Source of the DNA: Lysobacterales bacterium
GTDB lineage: Bacteria; Pseudomonadota; Gammaproteobacteria; Xanthomonadales; Xanthomonadaceae
Assembly: GCA_019510125.1 (NCBI GenBank)
Contig: JAEKKX010000007.1
Coordinates: forward strand, 148,618-212,617
DNA length: 64,000 nucleotides
Direction: 5' to 3'
Part shown: positions 18,202 through 26,235 of the stretch, in pieces
Position numbering within the stretch: the stretch's first letter is position 1
How the letters are laid out: the number at the start of each line of letters is the position of its first letter
Position numbers and translations under genes: made by a program
Notes under the pieces: generated by a model
Database searches by the model: none
Told to the model about the DNA's origin: nothing
What the model saw: only the letters and a program-made list of their open reading frames with translations

Positions 18202-18600
18202 TCAACCTTCTCCTTCACTTTCCCCGCGAGCGGGAAGCGTGGGTCCGGAAGGCAGGCGAGGGGCGGTCAGCGCCGTCGCGATGGCGGCCAGGACATCGTC
18301 GATCCGGAGCAGGACGTCGTCGTTCCAGAAGCGGATCACGCGGTATCCCTGCGTCTCCAGCCAGCGCGTGCGGGCGGCATCGTGCGCTTCGCGGTCGAGG
18401 TGCTGGCTGCCGTCGAGTTCGATGATCAGCCCGGCCTCCAGGCAGACGAAATCCGCGACGAAGCGGCCGATGCGGTGCTGTCGGCGGAACTTGCGGTCGA
18501 GCAGGCGTCTGTCTCGTACGTGTCGCCACAGCGCGTGTTCCGCCTCGGTCCGGCGCCGGCGCAGGGTGCGTTCGCGATCACGGGGGCGGGGTCCGCGCAT
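18202..18600 (-). CDS. DUF559 (Vsr-like) endonuclease-domain protein
   Basis: A 132-aa basic protein with the DUF559 fold, related to the very-short-patch-repair and restriction endonuclease superfamily. The basic N-terminus is followed by TEAEHALWRHVRDRRL. The nuclease core carries FRRQHRIGRFVADFVC, then LIIELDGSQH, whose Asp/Glu residues would bind metal, and the closing GYRVIRFWNDDV. The last 15-18 residues (SGPTLPARGESEG) are encoded by a degenerate copy of the neighbouring repeat, so the reading frame has run into it. Function is not established; a DNA-cutting role tied to the repeats is inference. Confidence 0.85.
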   Translation of the reverse strand: MRGPRPRDRERTLRRRRTEAEHALWRHVRDRRLLDRKFRRQHRIGRFVADFVCLEAGLIIELDGSQHLDREAHDAARTRWLETQGYRVIRFWNDDVLLRIDDVLAAIATALTAPRLPSGPTLPARGESEGEG

Positions 18601-18747
18601 GGGCAGCGTCCGAAGGCGATCCCGGAAGGATGCCGTCGCCGAAGAGGCGGGTCTGTCGGAAGTGTCCGAACGCGATGTCGGCGAATGCGGTCGCGTGCCG
18701 TGGCGTCGTTGCGATCGGGATGGGGCGGCGTCAGGGGGCGCGTCGCG

Positions 18748-19797
18748 CTACAGCCACTTCACCTTCTTCAGGTAGCGGTACAGCACGATGCAGACGACGG
18801 CGACGACGACGATCATCACCGCATAGCCGTGGCGGGTGTGGATTTCGGGCATGAATTCGAAGTTCATGCCGTACCAGCTCGCGAGCAGGGTCGGGACCGC
18901 GAGCAGTCCGGCCCAGCCGGCGAGTTTCTTGACCACTTCGCCCTGGTGGATGGTCACCATCGACAGGTTGACGCCCATCGCGGCGCTGAGCATTTCGCGC
19001 TGGGTGTCGATCACGTCGTTGACGCGGACGACGTGGTCGAGCACGTCGCGGAAGTAGAGCTTGGCCTCGTCCGTGACCTGGGTCATCTGGGTGCGGGTGA
19101 GCTGGGCGAGGATGTCCTGCAGGGGCGCCACCGCCAGCCGCAACTGGGTGAGTTCCTTCTTCAGTTCGTAGAGCTTGACGATCGTGTCCTTGCGCCAGGT
19201 CTCGGCGAAGATCTCGTGTTCCAGCGCGTTCAGTTCGTCGCGGAAGTCGTTGACGATCGGCTGGTAGTTGTCGACGATGAAATCGAGGATGCCGTACAGC
19301 GCGAACGCCGGCCCCTGCGCCAGCAGTTCGGGTTCGCGCTCGAAGCGGTCGCGCACCTGGCGATACGACAGCGACGCGCCGTGGCGGACGGTGATCAGGA
19401 ACCGCGGGCCGATGAACACGTGGGTCTCGCCGAAGCGCACGTGGCCCTCGATCAGTTGCGCGGTATGCACGGCGAGGAACAGCGACTTGCCGTAGGCCTC
19501 GATCTTCGGGCGCTGGTGGGCGTGGTGGGCGTCCTCGATCGCGAGGTCGTGCAGGCCGAACTCCTCCTGCAGCTTGTCCAGCAGCGCCTCTTCCGGCTCG
19601 TACAGACCGACCCAGATGAAGCTGCCGTCGTCGACCGCGAGGACGTCGCTGATCGCGTCCAGGCCGATGTCTTCGCGGGTGCCGTCGCGGTACACCGCGC
19701 AGTTGACGACGCAGGCCGGCAGCGGGCGCGCGGGCGAGGCGGGGGAAGCCGAAGCGGGAGCGGCGGGCGAGGGCGACGGCGTCTGCATGCGCGGCAT
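18748..19797 (-). CDS. corA: CorA-type magnesium/cobalt channel
   Basis: Inner membrane pentameric channel for Mg2+ and related ions. The 349-aa protein has a Pro/Ala/Ser-rich leader, a large cytosolic funnel domain (about residues 30-290) and two C-terminal helices. The signature YGMNFEFMPE after the first helix is the GMN selectivity motif, and the protein ends in a basic KKVKWL tail. Two starts nine bases apart (19797, 19788) are possible. It lies downstream of ybeX, a CorC-like gene, so a link in magnesium handling is plausible. The 147 bp between this stop and the DUF559 start hold nothing recognisable. Confidence 0.95.
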   Translation of the reverse strand: MPRMQTPSPSPAAPASASPASPARPLPACVVNCAVYRDGTREDIGLDAISDVLAVDDGSFIWVGLYEPEEALLDKLQEEFGLHDLAIEDAHHAHQRPKIEAYGKSLFLAVHTAQLIEGHVRFGETHVFIGPRFLITVRHGASLSYRQVRDRFEREPELLAQGPAFALYGILDFIVDNYQPIVNDFRDELNALEHEIFAETWRKDTIVKLYELKKELTQLRLAVAPLQDILAQLTRTQMTQVTDEAKLYFRDVLDHVVRVNDVIDTQREMLSAAMGVNLSMVTIHQGEVVKKLAGWAGLLAVPTLLASWYGMNFEFMPEIHTRHGYAVMIVVVAVVCIVLYRYLKKVKWL

Positions 19798-19835
19798 CGT
19801 GCCGCGATCGGCCGGTGGCGGCAACCCGCGGCCGC

Positions 19836-21053
19836 TCAGGCCGGCGCGTCGCCGCGGCGGCCCGCGGCCAGCAGCGCGAGGTGCAGCGGCAGCAGCAGGG
19901 CGATCCAGTGCGCGTTCGCCTGCGGCAGCAGCGACAGCCAGTGGACGAACAGCGCGGCGACGGCCGCCGCCGCCTGCGTCCCGAGCACGACGCGGAACAC
20001 CGTGCCCGGCGCGCGGCCGCGCAGGCCGCGCCAGGCGCCCGGCAGCAGCAGCCAGGCGGTCGGCGGCAGCAGCAGCAGGTTGCGGTTGGCCCAGGCGAAG
20101 CGGTGCTCGGTGCCCAGCCACAGGAACAGCATGGTCGCGCCGAGCGCGCCGGCGACCAGCCAGAACAGTCCGGCGACCGCCATCGCCGTGCGCGGCCGCC
20201 GTGCGCGCAGCAGCAGCCAGGCGATCGCCAGGCCCGCACCGCCCAGCGCCCACGGCCACACCGGCAGCGCCTGCTCCCGCGGTTCCGGCGCGATCCGCTG
20301 CGGCGCGACCGTCTCCTCGGCGGCGACCAGCGGGCGGCCGTCGGGCAGCCGCGCCTCGCGCAGGCCCTCGGCCAGGCGCATCGGCACGTAGGCCTCTTCC
20401 CAGCGCGACATCGGCGCGTCGGCGGCGGGGCCGAGGCCGACGTCGAAGCCCCAGCGCATCCACCAGGCCGGCCGCGCCAGCCGCACCGCCTCGCTGCGGT
20501 AGGTGTTGCCGCGCGAGCGCGCCGACAACTGCGTGCGCAGTGCGCCGCCGAGGGCGCGATCGACCGCGTCGCGCACCCGCGTGGCGCAGTTGTCGGTGAA
20601 ATAGTCGTAGCGGTAGCGCGCGTTCTGCGGCTGCGCGTTCTCGGCCAGCGCCCGCGCCATGTCCGCGGCCTGCGCGGGGGTGAGGTCCAGCCACTGGATG
20701 CGCACGCCGCGGCCGGTCTGCAGGTAGTAGCCGAGGTCCTCGCGCCACGGCAGCTCGGCCAGCCGGTAGACCATGTCGCCGCGCACGAAGCGGCCGACGA
20801 AGTCCGGTTCGCCCGGGTCGAAGATGCCGAAGTTGTACGAGACCGGTTCGGCACCCGGATATTCGACGACGATGGCGTTGTGGCCGAAGCGCTCGAAGAA
20901 GATCTCGCCCGGCAGCATCGTCGCCACGCCGATCCGCGGCGCGACGGCCGCGGCCGGCTCCGCGGCGCGCACCGACAGGCTGCAGAGCAGGGCGAGCGCG
21001 GCCGCGAACAGCGCGACCGCGACCGCGACCGCGTGCAGGCGGCTATGCGGCAT
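19836..21053 (-). CDS. DUF4105 (Lnb-type N-terminal domain) membrane protein
   Basis: A 405-aa envelope protein. Residues 1-30 form a signal peptide. A periplasmic domain of about 200 residues follows, with FFERFGHNAIVVE, SYNFGIFDP and YDYFTDNCATRVRDAV. Its conserved His and Cys recall NlpC/P60-like enzymes, and the family is annotated as DUF4105. The C-terminal part has about four helices. The start overlaps the end of ybeX by 11 bp, so it belongs to the ybeZYX operon at the place where lnt is often found. A lipoprotein or peptidoglycan-related role would be guesswork. Confidence 0.8.
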   Translation of the reverse strand: MPHSRLHAVAVAVALFAAALALLCSLSVRAAEPAAAVAPRIGVATMLPGEIFFERFGHNAIVVEYPGAEPVSYNFGIFDPGEPDFVGRFVRGDMVYRLAELPWREDLGYYLQTGRGVRIQWLDLTPAQAADMARALAENAQPQNARYRYDYFTDNCATRVRDAVDRALGGALRTQLSARSRGNTYRSEAVRLARPAWWMRWGFDVGLGPAADAPMSRWEEAYVPMRLAEGLREARLPDGRPLVAAEETVAPQRIAPEPREQALPVWPWALGGAGLAIAWLLLRARRPRTAMAVAGLFWLVAGALGATMLFLWLGTEHRFAWANRNLLLLPPTAWLLLPGAWRGLRGRAPGTVFRVVLGTQAAAAVAALFVHWLSLLPQANAHWIALLLPLHLALLAAGRRGDAPA

Positions 21054-21927
21054 GCACGCTCACGTGCAGCGTGTGCAGGCGGCGGGCGTCGGCATGCGCG
21101 ACCCGGAAGCCGAAGCGGTCGAGCGTCAGTTCCTCGCCGGCCTCGGGCAGGTGGCCGATCGCCGCGGTGATCAGGCCGCCGATGGTGTCGTACTCGTCGT
21201 CGGCGAAGTCGGCGCCGAAGCGCGCGTTGAAATCGGAGATCGGGGTCAGCGCATCGACCAGGTACTGGCCGTCGGCCTGGGCCGCGATCAGCGCGTCGGG
21301 GTCCTCGGCGTCGTCGTGTTCGTCGTCGATCTCGCCGACGATCTGTTCGAGCACGTCCTCGATCGTCACCAGCCCGGCGACGCCGCCGTACTCGTCGATC
21401 ACGATCGCCATGTGGTTGCGCGACTGCCGGAATTCGCGCAGCAGGATGTCCAGGCGCTTGCTTTCGGGCACCAGCACCGCCGGGCGCAGCAGTTCGCGCA
21501 CGGTGCCGGGGCCGTCGTCGGCGACCACGCCGCGCAGCAGGTCCTTGGCCAGCAGGATGCCGAGGATCTCGTCCTTGTCCTCGCCGTGGACCGGGAAGCG
21601 CGAATGGCCGGATTCGACCACCTGCTTCATCAGCGGCACGAACTTGCCGTCGACCGGCAGCGCGACCATCTGCGCGCGGGGAATCATGATGTCGCCGACG
21701 CTGAGGTCGGAGATGGCCACGGCGCCTTCCATGATCCGCAGCGTGTCGGCGTCGATCACGCCGTCGGCCTGCACGTCGCGCAGCAGTTCGACCAGATCGT
21801 CCTGATTGTCGGGCTCGCCGGAGATCGCGGCGGTCAGGCGGGAGAACCAGGAGCGCCGCTTCTCGGGGGCCTTCTCCTGCGGTTTCGCGGCGCCTTCCGG
21901 CGCGCGGGTACTGTCGTCCTCGGACAT
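21043..21927 (-). CDS. ybeX: CorC/HlyC-family CBS-domain protein YbeX
   Basis: Cytosolic 294-aa protein with two CBS domains (about residues 70-190, beginning VGDIMIPRAQM) and a C-terminal transporter-associated CorC domain ending DRFGFRVAHADARRL. An acidic EPDNQDDLVELLRD helix precedes the CBS pair. In E. coli YbeX/CorC has been tied to Co/Mg efflux and to ribosome metabolism. It lies 76 bp after ybeY in the usual ybeZ-ybeY-ybeX order, with corA two genes downstream. Confidence 0.94.
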   Translation of the reverse strand: MSEDDSTRAPEGAAKPQEKAPEKRRSWFSRLTAAISGEPDNQDDLVELLRDVQADGVIDADTLRIMEGAVAISDLSVGDIMIPRAQMVALPVDGKFVPLMKQVVESGHSRFPVHGEDKDEILGILLAKDLLRGVVADDGPGTVRELLRPAVLVPESKRLDILLREFRQSRNHMAIVIDEYGGVAGLVTIEDVLEQIVGEIDDEHDDAEDPDALIAAQADGQYLVDALTPISDFNARFGADFADDEYDTIGGLITAAIGHLPEAGEELTLDRFGFRVAHADARRLHTLHVSVHAA

Positions 21928-22003
21928 CGTCGTCTTGGGGGCGGCCTTGGAGGCCGGATGGATCAGTGTAGCGCGTCCCGCACCGGTCAGGCGGCGGGCG
22001 GCC

Positions 22004-22495
22004 TCAGTCGCGGACCCGGTAGGGGTCGTCGATGCCGAGCGCGGCCAGGATCTCGCGTTCCAGCCGCTCCATGCACTCGGCTTCGCGCTCGTCCTGATGG
22101 TCCATGCCCAGCAGGTGCAGCATGCCGTGGACGGTCAGGTGGGCGTAGTGGTGCCGCGCCGGCTTGGCCTGCTCCGCGGCCTCGCGCGCCACCACCGGGG
22201 CGCACAGCACGACGTCGCCCATCAGCGGCAGGGTCACGCCCTTGGGCAGCTTCACGCCCTCGGGCAGTTCGCCCGGGAAGCTGAGCACGTTGGTCGCGTA
22301 GTCCTTGCCGCGGTAGTGGCGGTTGAGCGCGCGGCCCTCGTCCTCGCCGACGATGCGGATGGCGATGTCCGCTTCGCGGATGCGGCCCTCCAGCGCCGCC
22401 GCGACCCAGCGCCGGAAACTCGCCGCCGCGGGCACGCCGGTTCGTGCGGTGGCGTAGCCGACGGCGACGTCCAGGCGCACGGGGCCCTGGGTCAC
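22004..22495 (-). CDS. ybeY: Endoribonuclease YbeY
   Basis: Zinc-dependent RNase involved in 16S rRNA 3' end maturation and ribosome quality control. The product is 163 aa from a GTG start that overlaps the ybeZ stop as GTGA. The metal motif [11 protein letters not shown] is near residues 125-135, preceded by [10 protein letters not shown] and PLMGDVVLC. Only this start couples exactly to ybeZ, which is why it was chosen over the longer open frame. Confidence 0.96.
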   Translation of the reverse strand: MTQGPVRLDVAVGYATARTGVPAAASFRRWVAAALEGRIREADIAIRIVGEDEGRALNRHYRGKDYATNVLSFPGELPEGVKLPKGVTLPLMGDVVLCAPVVAREAAEQAKPARHHYAHLTVHGMLHLLGMDHQDEREAECMERLEREILAALGIDDPYRVRD

Positions 22496-23505
22496 GACGG
22501 GTCGCCTTCGCCGCGCGCGGCCTTCGCCGCCTGCGCGTCGTACGCGCGCACGATCTTCGCCACCAGCGGGTGGCGCACGACGTCCCGGGCCTCGAAGAAG
22601 GTGAAACTGACGCCGTCGACGTCGCGCAGCACTTCGATCGCGTCGCGCAGGCCGGACTTCACGCTCTTCGGCAGGTCGATCTGGCTGATGTCGCCGGTGA
22701 CCACCGCGGTGCTGCCGAAGCCCAGCCGGGTGAGGAACATCTTCATCTGCTCGACGGTGGTGTTCTGCGCCTCGTCGAGGATCACGAACGCATCGTTGAG
22801 CGTGCGCCCGCGCATGTACGCCAGCGGCGCGATCTCGATGACGTTCTTCTCCAGCAGCCGCGCCACCTTCTCCACGCCGAGCATCTCGTACAGCGCGTCG
22901 TACAGCGGACGCAGGTAGGGATCGACCTTCTGCGACAGGTCGCCGGGCAGGAAGCCGAGCTTCTCGCCGGCCTCCACCGCCGGGCGTACCAGCACGATTC
23001 GCTGGATGCGCGAAGTGTTCAGCGCCTCGACCGCCATCGCGACCGCGAGGAAGGTCTTGCCGGTGCCGGCCGGGCCGACGCCGAAATTGATGTCGTGGGT
23101 GGCGATCGCGTGCAGGTACTTCTGCTGGTTCGCGCCGCGGCCGCGCACGGTGCCGCGCTTGACCTTCACCGCGACGTCCTGCGGCGCGTAACCGGCATTG
23201 GCGTCGCCGGCGTCGGCGTCGGCCTCGTCGGCGCCGAGGCGCAGGTGGATCGCCGGTGCGTCGAACACGGTGTCGGCGGCTTCGGCATAGAGCGCGCGCA
23301 GCAGCTTCTCGACGGCGGCCACGGCGGCCGCGTCGTCGCCGCTGACGCGGAACAGGTTGCCGCGGTTCGCGATTTCCACGCCGCGGCGCAGTTCGATCTG
23401 GCGCAGGTGGGCGTCGAAGGGGCCGACGAGGTTGGCGAGACGTTCGGGGTCGGCCGGGTCCAGCGCGAAATCGCGGTGGTGACTGTGGAGCGCTTGGGTC
23501 TGCAT
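22492..23505 (-). CDS. ybeZ: PhoH-family ATPase YbeZ
   Basis: Cytosolic NTPase that partners YbeY. The 337-aa protein has an N-terminal RNA-binding-like region ([11 protein letters not shown]), Walker [12 protein letters not shown], a Walker [10 protein letters not shown] and sensor [11 protein letters not shown]. The start at 23505 is favoured; an in-frame ATG at 23544 would add 13 residues. It heads the ybeZ-ybeY-ybeX-DUF4105-corA run. miaB, often next to ybeZ, sits instead at 44.5 kb. Confidence 0.95.
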   Translation of the reverse strand: MQTQALHSHHRDFALDPADPERLANLVGPFDAHLRQIELRRGVEIANRGNLFRVSGDDAAAVAAVEKLLRALYAEAADTVFDAPAIHLRLGADEADADAGDANAGYAPQDVAVKVKRGTVRGRGANQQKYLHAIATHDINFGVGPAGTGKTFLAVAMAVEALNTSRIQRIVLVRPAVEAGEKLGFLPGDLSQKVDPYLRPLYDALYEMLGVEKVARLLEKNVIEIAPLAYMRGRTLNDAFVILDEAQNTTVEQMKMFLTRLGFGSTAVVTGDISQIDLPKSVKSGLRDAIEVLRDVDGVSFTFFEARDVVRHPLVAKIVRAYDAQAAKAARGEGDPS

Positions 23506-23579
23506 AGGCCGCGCAGGGTAGCGCGGGCCGGGGGCGAGCGCCATGCGGGGGCGCCGTTCGTCGGCCGGTCATCGACATT

Positions 23580-23599
23580 AATTAATCGGTCAATTAATT
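23580..23599. promoter_or_regulatory. AT-rich palindrome, likely TetR operator
   Basis: Inverted repeat AATTAAT-CGGTCA-ATTAATT (7-bp perfect arms, 6-bp spacer) stands out in a GC-rich background, between ybeZ and the TetR gene and 8 bp before its ATG. Its location suggests an autoregulatory operator covering the regulator's own translation start region; this is inference. Confidence 0.6.
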
Positions 23600-23607
23600 T
23601 TTTCCGC

Positions 23608-24285
23608 ATGCCCGCCGTCCCGCCATCGCCCCAGCGCCCGCCCCGCCGTCCCCGGCGACGGTCCCCCGGCCGTCCCGCCGGGGACGCCGGCGACCTCCGT
23701 GCCCGGCTGCTCGACGCCGCGGTCACCGGGTTCGCCCGCCGGGGCATCGCCGGCAGCACGCTGCGCGACATCGCCCGCGACGCCGGCACCACCCCGGCGC
23801 TGGTCCACTACTACTTCGGCAACCGCGATGCGCTGCTGGAGGCGGTGATCGAGGAGCGCCTGATGCCGGTGATGCAGGCGCTGCGCGCGCCGCTGCTGGC
23901 CGCCGGCGACGACCTGCGCGCGCTGGTCCGCGGATTCGTGCGCGGGGTGCTGGACATCGCCATGGCGCACCCGTGGCTGCCGCAGTTGTGGGTGCGCGAA
24001 GTGCTGCACGAAGGCGGCGGCCTGCGCGGGCTCATGTTCGACCGGATCGGCCCGCTGCTGCCGCGGATGCTCGCCGTGCGCTTCGCGCAGGCGCAGGCCG
24101 ACGGGCAGCTCAACCCGCGCCTCGATCCGCGCCTGCTGGTGCCCTCGCTGGTGGGCCAGACGATGTTCCTCGCCGCCAGCGCGCCGATCTGGCGCGGCGT
24201 CTTCGGCGCCGACGACATCGACGCCGATGCGCTGTGCGGCCACGTCCTCGCCCTGCTCGAATCCGGTCTGGAGCTGTCCGAATGA
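23608..24285 (+). CDS. TetR-family regulator, CecR-like
   Basis: A 225-aa transcriptional regulator. After an Arg/Pro-rich leader of about 30 residues the TetR helix-turn-helix runs from LLDAAVTGFARRG to TTPALVHYYFGNRDAL. The C-terminal ligand domain includes HPWLPQLWVREVL. Its stop overlaps the start of an HlyD-type gene (ATGA), and ABC exporter genes follow, the arrangement of E. coli cecR (ybiH) with ybhGFSR. It probably represses the operon from the palindrome just upstream. The inducing compound is unknown. Confidence 0.88.
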   Translation: MPAVPPSPQRPPRRPRRRSPGRPAGDAGDLRARLLDAAVTGFARRGIAGSTLRDIARDAGTTPALVHYYFGNRDALLEAVIEERLMPVMQALRAPLLAAGDDLRALVRGFVRGVLDIAMAHPWLPQLWVREVLHEGGGLRGLMFDRIGPLLPRMLAVRFAQAQADGQLNPRLDPRLLVPSLVGQTMFLAASAPIWRGVFGADDIDADALCGHVLALLESGLELSE

Positions 24286-25292
24286 ACGACCATCCCTCCT
24301 CCCGCGTCCTGCGCATCGCCGGCCCGCGACCGTTCGTCGCGATGGCCCTCGCGGTGTCCGTTGCGGTGTCGGTCGCGCTGCTCGGCGGCTGCCGCGAGTC
24401 CGCCGACCAGGCGCTCGGCACCCTGGAGTACGACCGCATCACGCTGCCCGCGCCCGCCGCTGAGCGGATCGTGGCGATCGCCGTGCGCGAGGGCGACCGG
24501 GTGAAGGCCGGCGCCGAAGTGATGACCCTGGAGGCCACCCGCACCGCCGCGCAGACCGACGCCGCGCGCGCCCAGGCCGAGCAGCAGCGCGACGCGCTGG
24601 CGGAACTCGAGGCGGGCACCCGCAGCGAGCAGCTCGTGCAGGCGCGGGCGCAGCTCGCGGGCGCGCAGGCGCAGGCGCGCGACGCGCAGGCCTACCTCGC
24701 ACGGGTGACCCCGCTCGGCAGCCGCCAACTGGTGGCGAAGGCCGACATCGATCGCGCCCGCGCCACGGCGCAGAGCGCCGACGCCCAGGTCCGCGCCGCG
24801 CAGGCCGCGCTGTCCGAACTCGAACACGGCGCGCGCCGCGAACGCATCGCCCAGGCGCAGGCGGCCGCGCGCGCGGCCGAGGCCCAGGTCGCGGCGCAGG
24901 CGGTCGCGCTCGACAAGCTGCGCATCGTCGCGCCGCGCGACGCCCGGATCGACAGCCTGCCGTACAAGCTCGGCGACCAGGCGCCGGTCGGGTCGGCGCT
25001 GGCGATCCTGCTGGTCGGCGACGCGCCGTATGCGCGGGTCTACGTGCCCGAACCGATGCGCGCCTCGGTGAAGGTCGGCGACGCCGCCACGGTCCACGTC
25101 GACGGCGTCGCGACCGCGCTCCGCGGCCGCGTGCGCGCGATCCGCAGCGACCCTGCGTTCACCCCGTACTACGCGCTGAGCGGCAAGGACGCGGCGCGGC
25201 TGAGCTACCTCGCCGAGATCGCGCTCGACGGCGCCGCCGACCTGCCGGCCGGGCTGCCGGTGCAGGTCGAATTCGCGGCCGGGGCGAAGTGA
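24282..25292 (+). CDS. HlyD/YbhG-type membrane fusion lipoprotein
   Basis: Periplasmic adaptor that joins an ABC exporter to the outer membrane. The 336-aa product has a lipobox ending LLGGC (Cys near residue 36), so it is probably a lipoprotein. A short biotinyl-lipoyl half (IVAIAVREGDRVKAGAEVM) precedes a long Ala/Gln-rich coiled coil (about residues 90-215). The second half is KLRIVAPRDARIDSLPYKLGD. It overlaps the regulator gene by four bases and the ATPase starts five bases after it. Homology to YbhG is inferred from domain order and context. Confidence 0.88.
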   Translation: MNDHPSSRVLRIAGPRPFVAMALAVSVAVSVALLGGCRESADQALGTLEYDRITLPAPAAERIVAIAVREGDRVKAGAEVMTLEATRTAAQTDAARAQAEQQRDALAELEAGTRSEQLVQARAQLAGAQAQARDAQAYLARVTPLGSRQLVAKADIDRARATAQSADAQVRAAQAALSELEHGARRERIAQAQAAARAAEAQVAAQAVALDKLRIVAPRDARIDSLPYKLGDQAPVGSALAILLVGDAPYARVYVPEPMRASVKVGDAATVHVDGVATALRGRVRAIRSDPAFTPYYALSGKDAARLSYLAEIALDGAADLPAGLPVQVEFAAGAK

Positions 25293-25296
25293 ACGC

Positions 25297-26235
25297 ATGG
25301 ACGCCGACCTCGCCATCCGCGCCAACGGGCTGAGCAAGCGCTTCGGCGCGCTGCTCGCGGTCGACGACGTCGACCTGCGCGTGCCGCGGGCGCACGTCTA
25401 CGGCTTCCTCGGGCCGAACGGCTCCGGCAAGTCGACGACCATCCGCATGCTCTGCGGCCTGCTCACGCCGACCGCCGGCGACATCGAGGTGCTCGGCCTG
25501 CGCATCCCGGAACAGGCCGAGGCGCTGCGTCGCCGGATCGGCTACATGACCCAGAAATTCTCGCTGTACGAGGACCTGTCGGTGCGCGAGAACCTGGAGT
25601 TCCTCGCCGACGTGCAGGGCGTGCCGCGCGGCGAACGCCGGCAGCGGATCGACGCGCTGATCGACACCTACGGTTTCGCCGACCGCCAGGCGCAGCTCGC
25701 CGGCACCCTCAGCGGCGGCCAGAAGCAGCGCCTCGCGCTCGCCGGCGCGACCGTGCATCGTCCCGAACTGCTGTTCCTCGACGAGCCGACCAGCGCGGTC
25801 GATCCGGAATCGCGCCGCGACTTCTGGGAAAAACTCTTCGACCTCGCCGACGCCGGCACCACCATCCTGGTGTCCACGCACTACATGGACGAGGCCGAGC
25901 GCTGCCACCGCATCGCCATCCTCGACACCGGCCGGCTGGTGGCCGACGGCACCCCCGCGGCGCTGACCCGGGCGCTGGCCGGCCGCACGTTCGGCGTGCG
26001 CACCGCGCAGACCCGCCGCGCGCAGGCCGCGCTGCACGGCGCGCCCGGCGTGCTCAGCGTCGCCCAGATCGGCGCGATGCTGCGGGTCCTGGGCGCGGCG
26101 GGGCTCGACGCCGCCGCGGTCGCCGGCCGCCTGCGCGACGCCGGCCTCGACGCCGAGGTCGAGCCGATCGAACCGAACCTCGAGGACGTGTTCGTTTCCG
26201 CCACCAAGCATCGCGATCGCGCGGAGGCGGCATGA
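25297..26235 (+). CDS. ABC transporter ATP-binding protein (YbhF-like, single domain)
   Basis: Cytosolic ATPase of an ABC-2 type exporter, 312 aa. Walker A is GPNGSGKST (about residues 42-50), the Q-loop is MTQKFSLYEDLSVREN, the signature is LSGGQKQR, Walker B is LLFLDEPTSAVDP, and the H-loop is STHYMDEAERC. E. coli YbhF has two such domains in one chain of nearly double this length; here there is only one, so the working transporter must be a dimer of this subunit. Its stop overlaps the permease start. Confidence 0.93.
   Translation: MDADLAIRANGLSKRFGALLAVDDVDLRVPRAHVYGFLGPNGSGKSTTIRMLCGLLTPTAGDIEVLGLRIPEQAEALRRRIGYMTQKFSLYEDLSVRENLEFLADVQGVPRGERRQRIDALIDTYGFADRQAQLAGTLSGGQKQRLALAGATVHRPELLFLDEPTSAVDPESRRDFWEKLFDLADAGTTILVSTHYMDEAERCHRIAILDTGRLVADGTPAALTRALAGRTFGVRTAQTRRAQAALHGAPGVLSVAQIGAMLRVLGAAGLDAAAVAGRLRDAGLDAEVEPIEPNLEDVFVSATKHRDRAEAA

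Noticed and set aside
17006..18775. Many open frames of 60-590 codons on both strands across the repeat array
   Set aside because: They read the same repeat-derived phrases (for example PLPARGERE or LTRPSGTLSPHAGRGK) in several frames, overlap each other and have no family or start signal.
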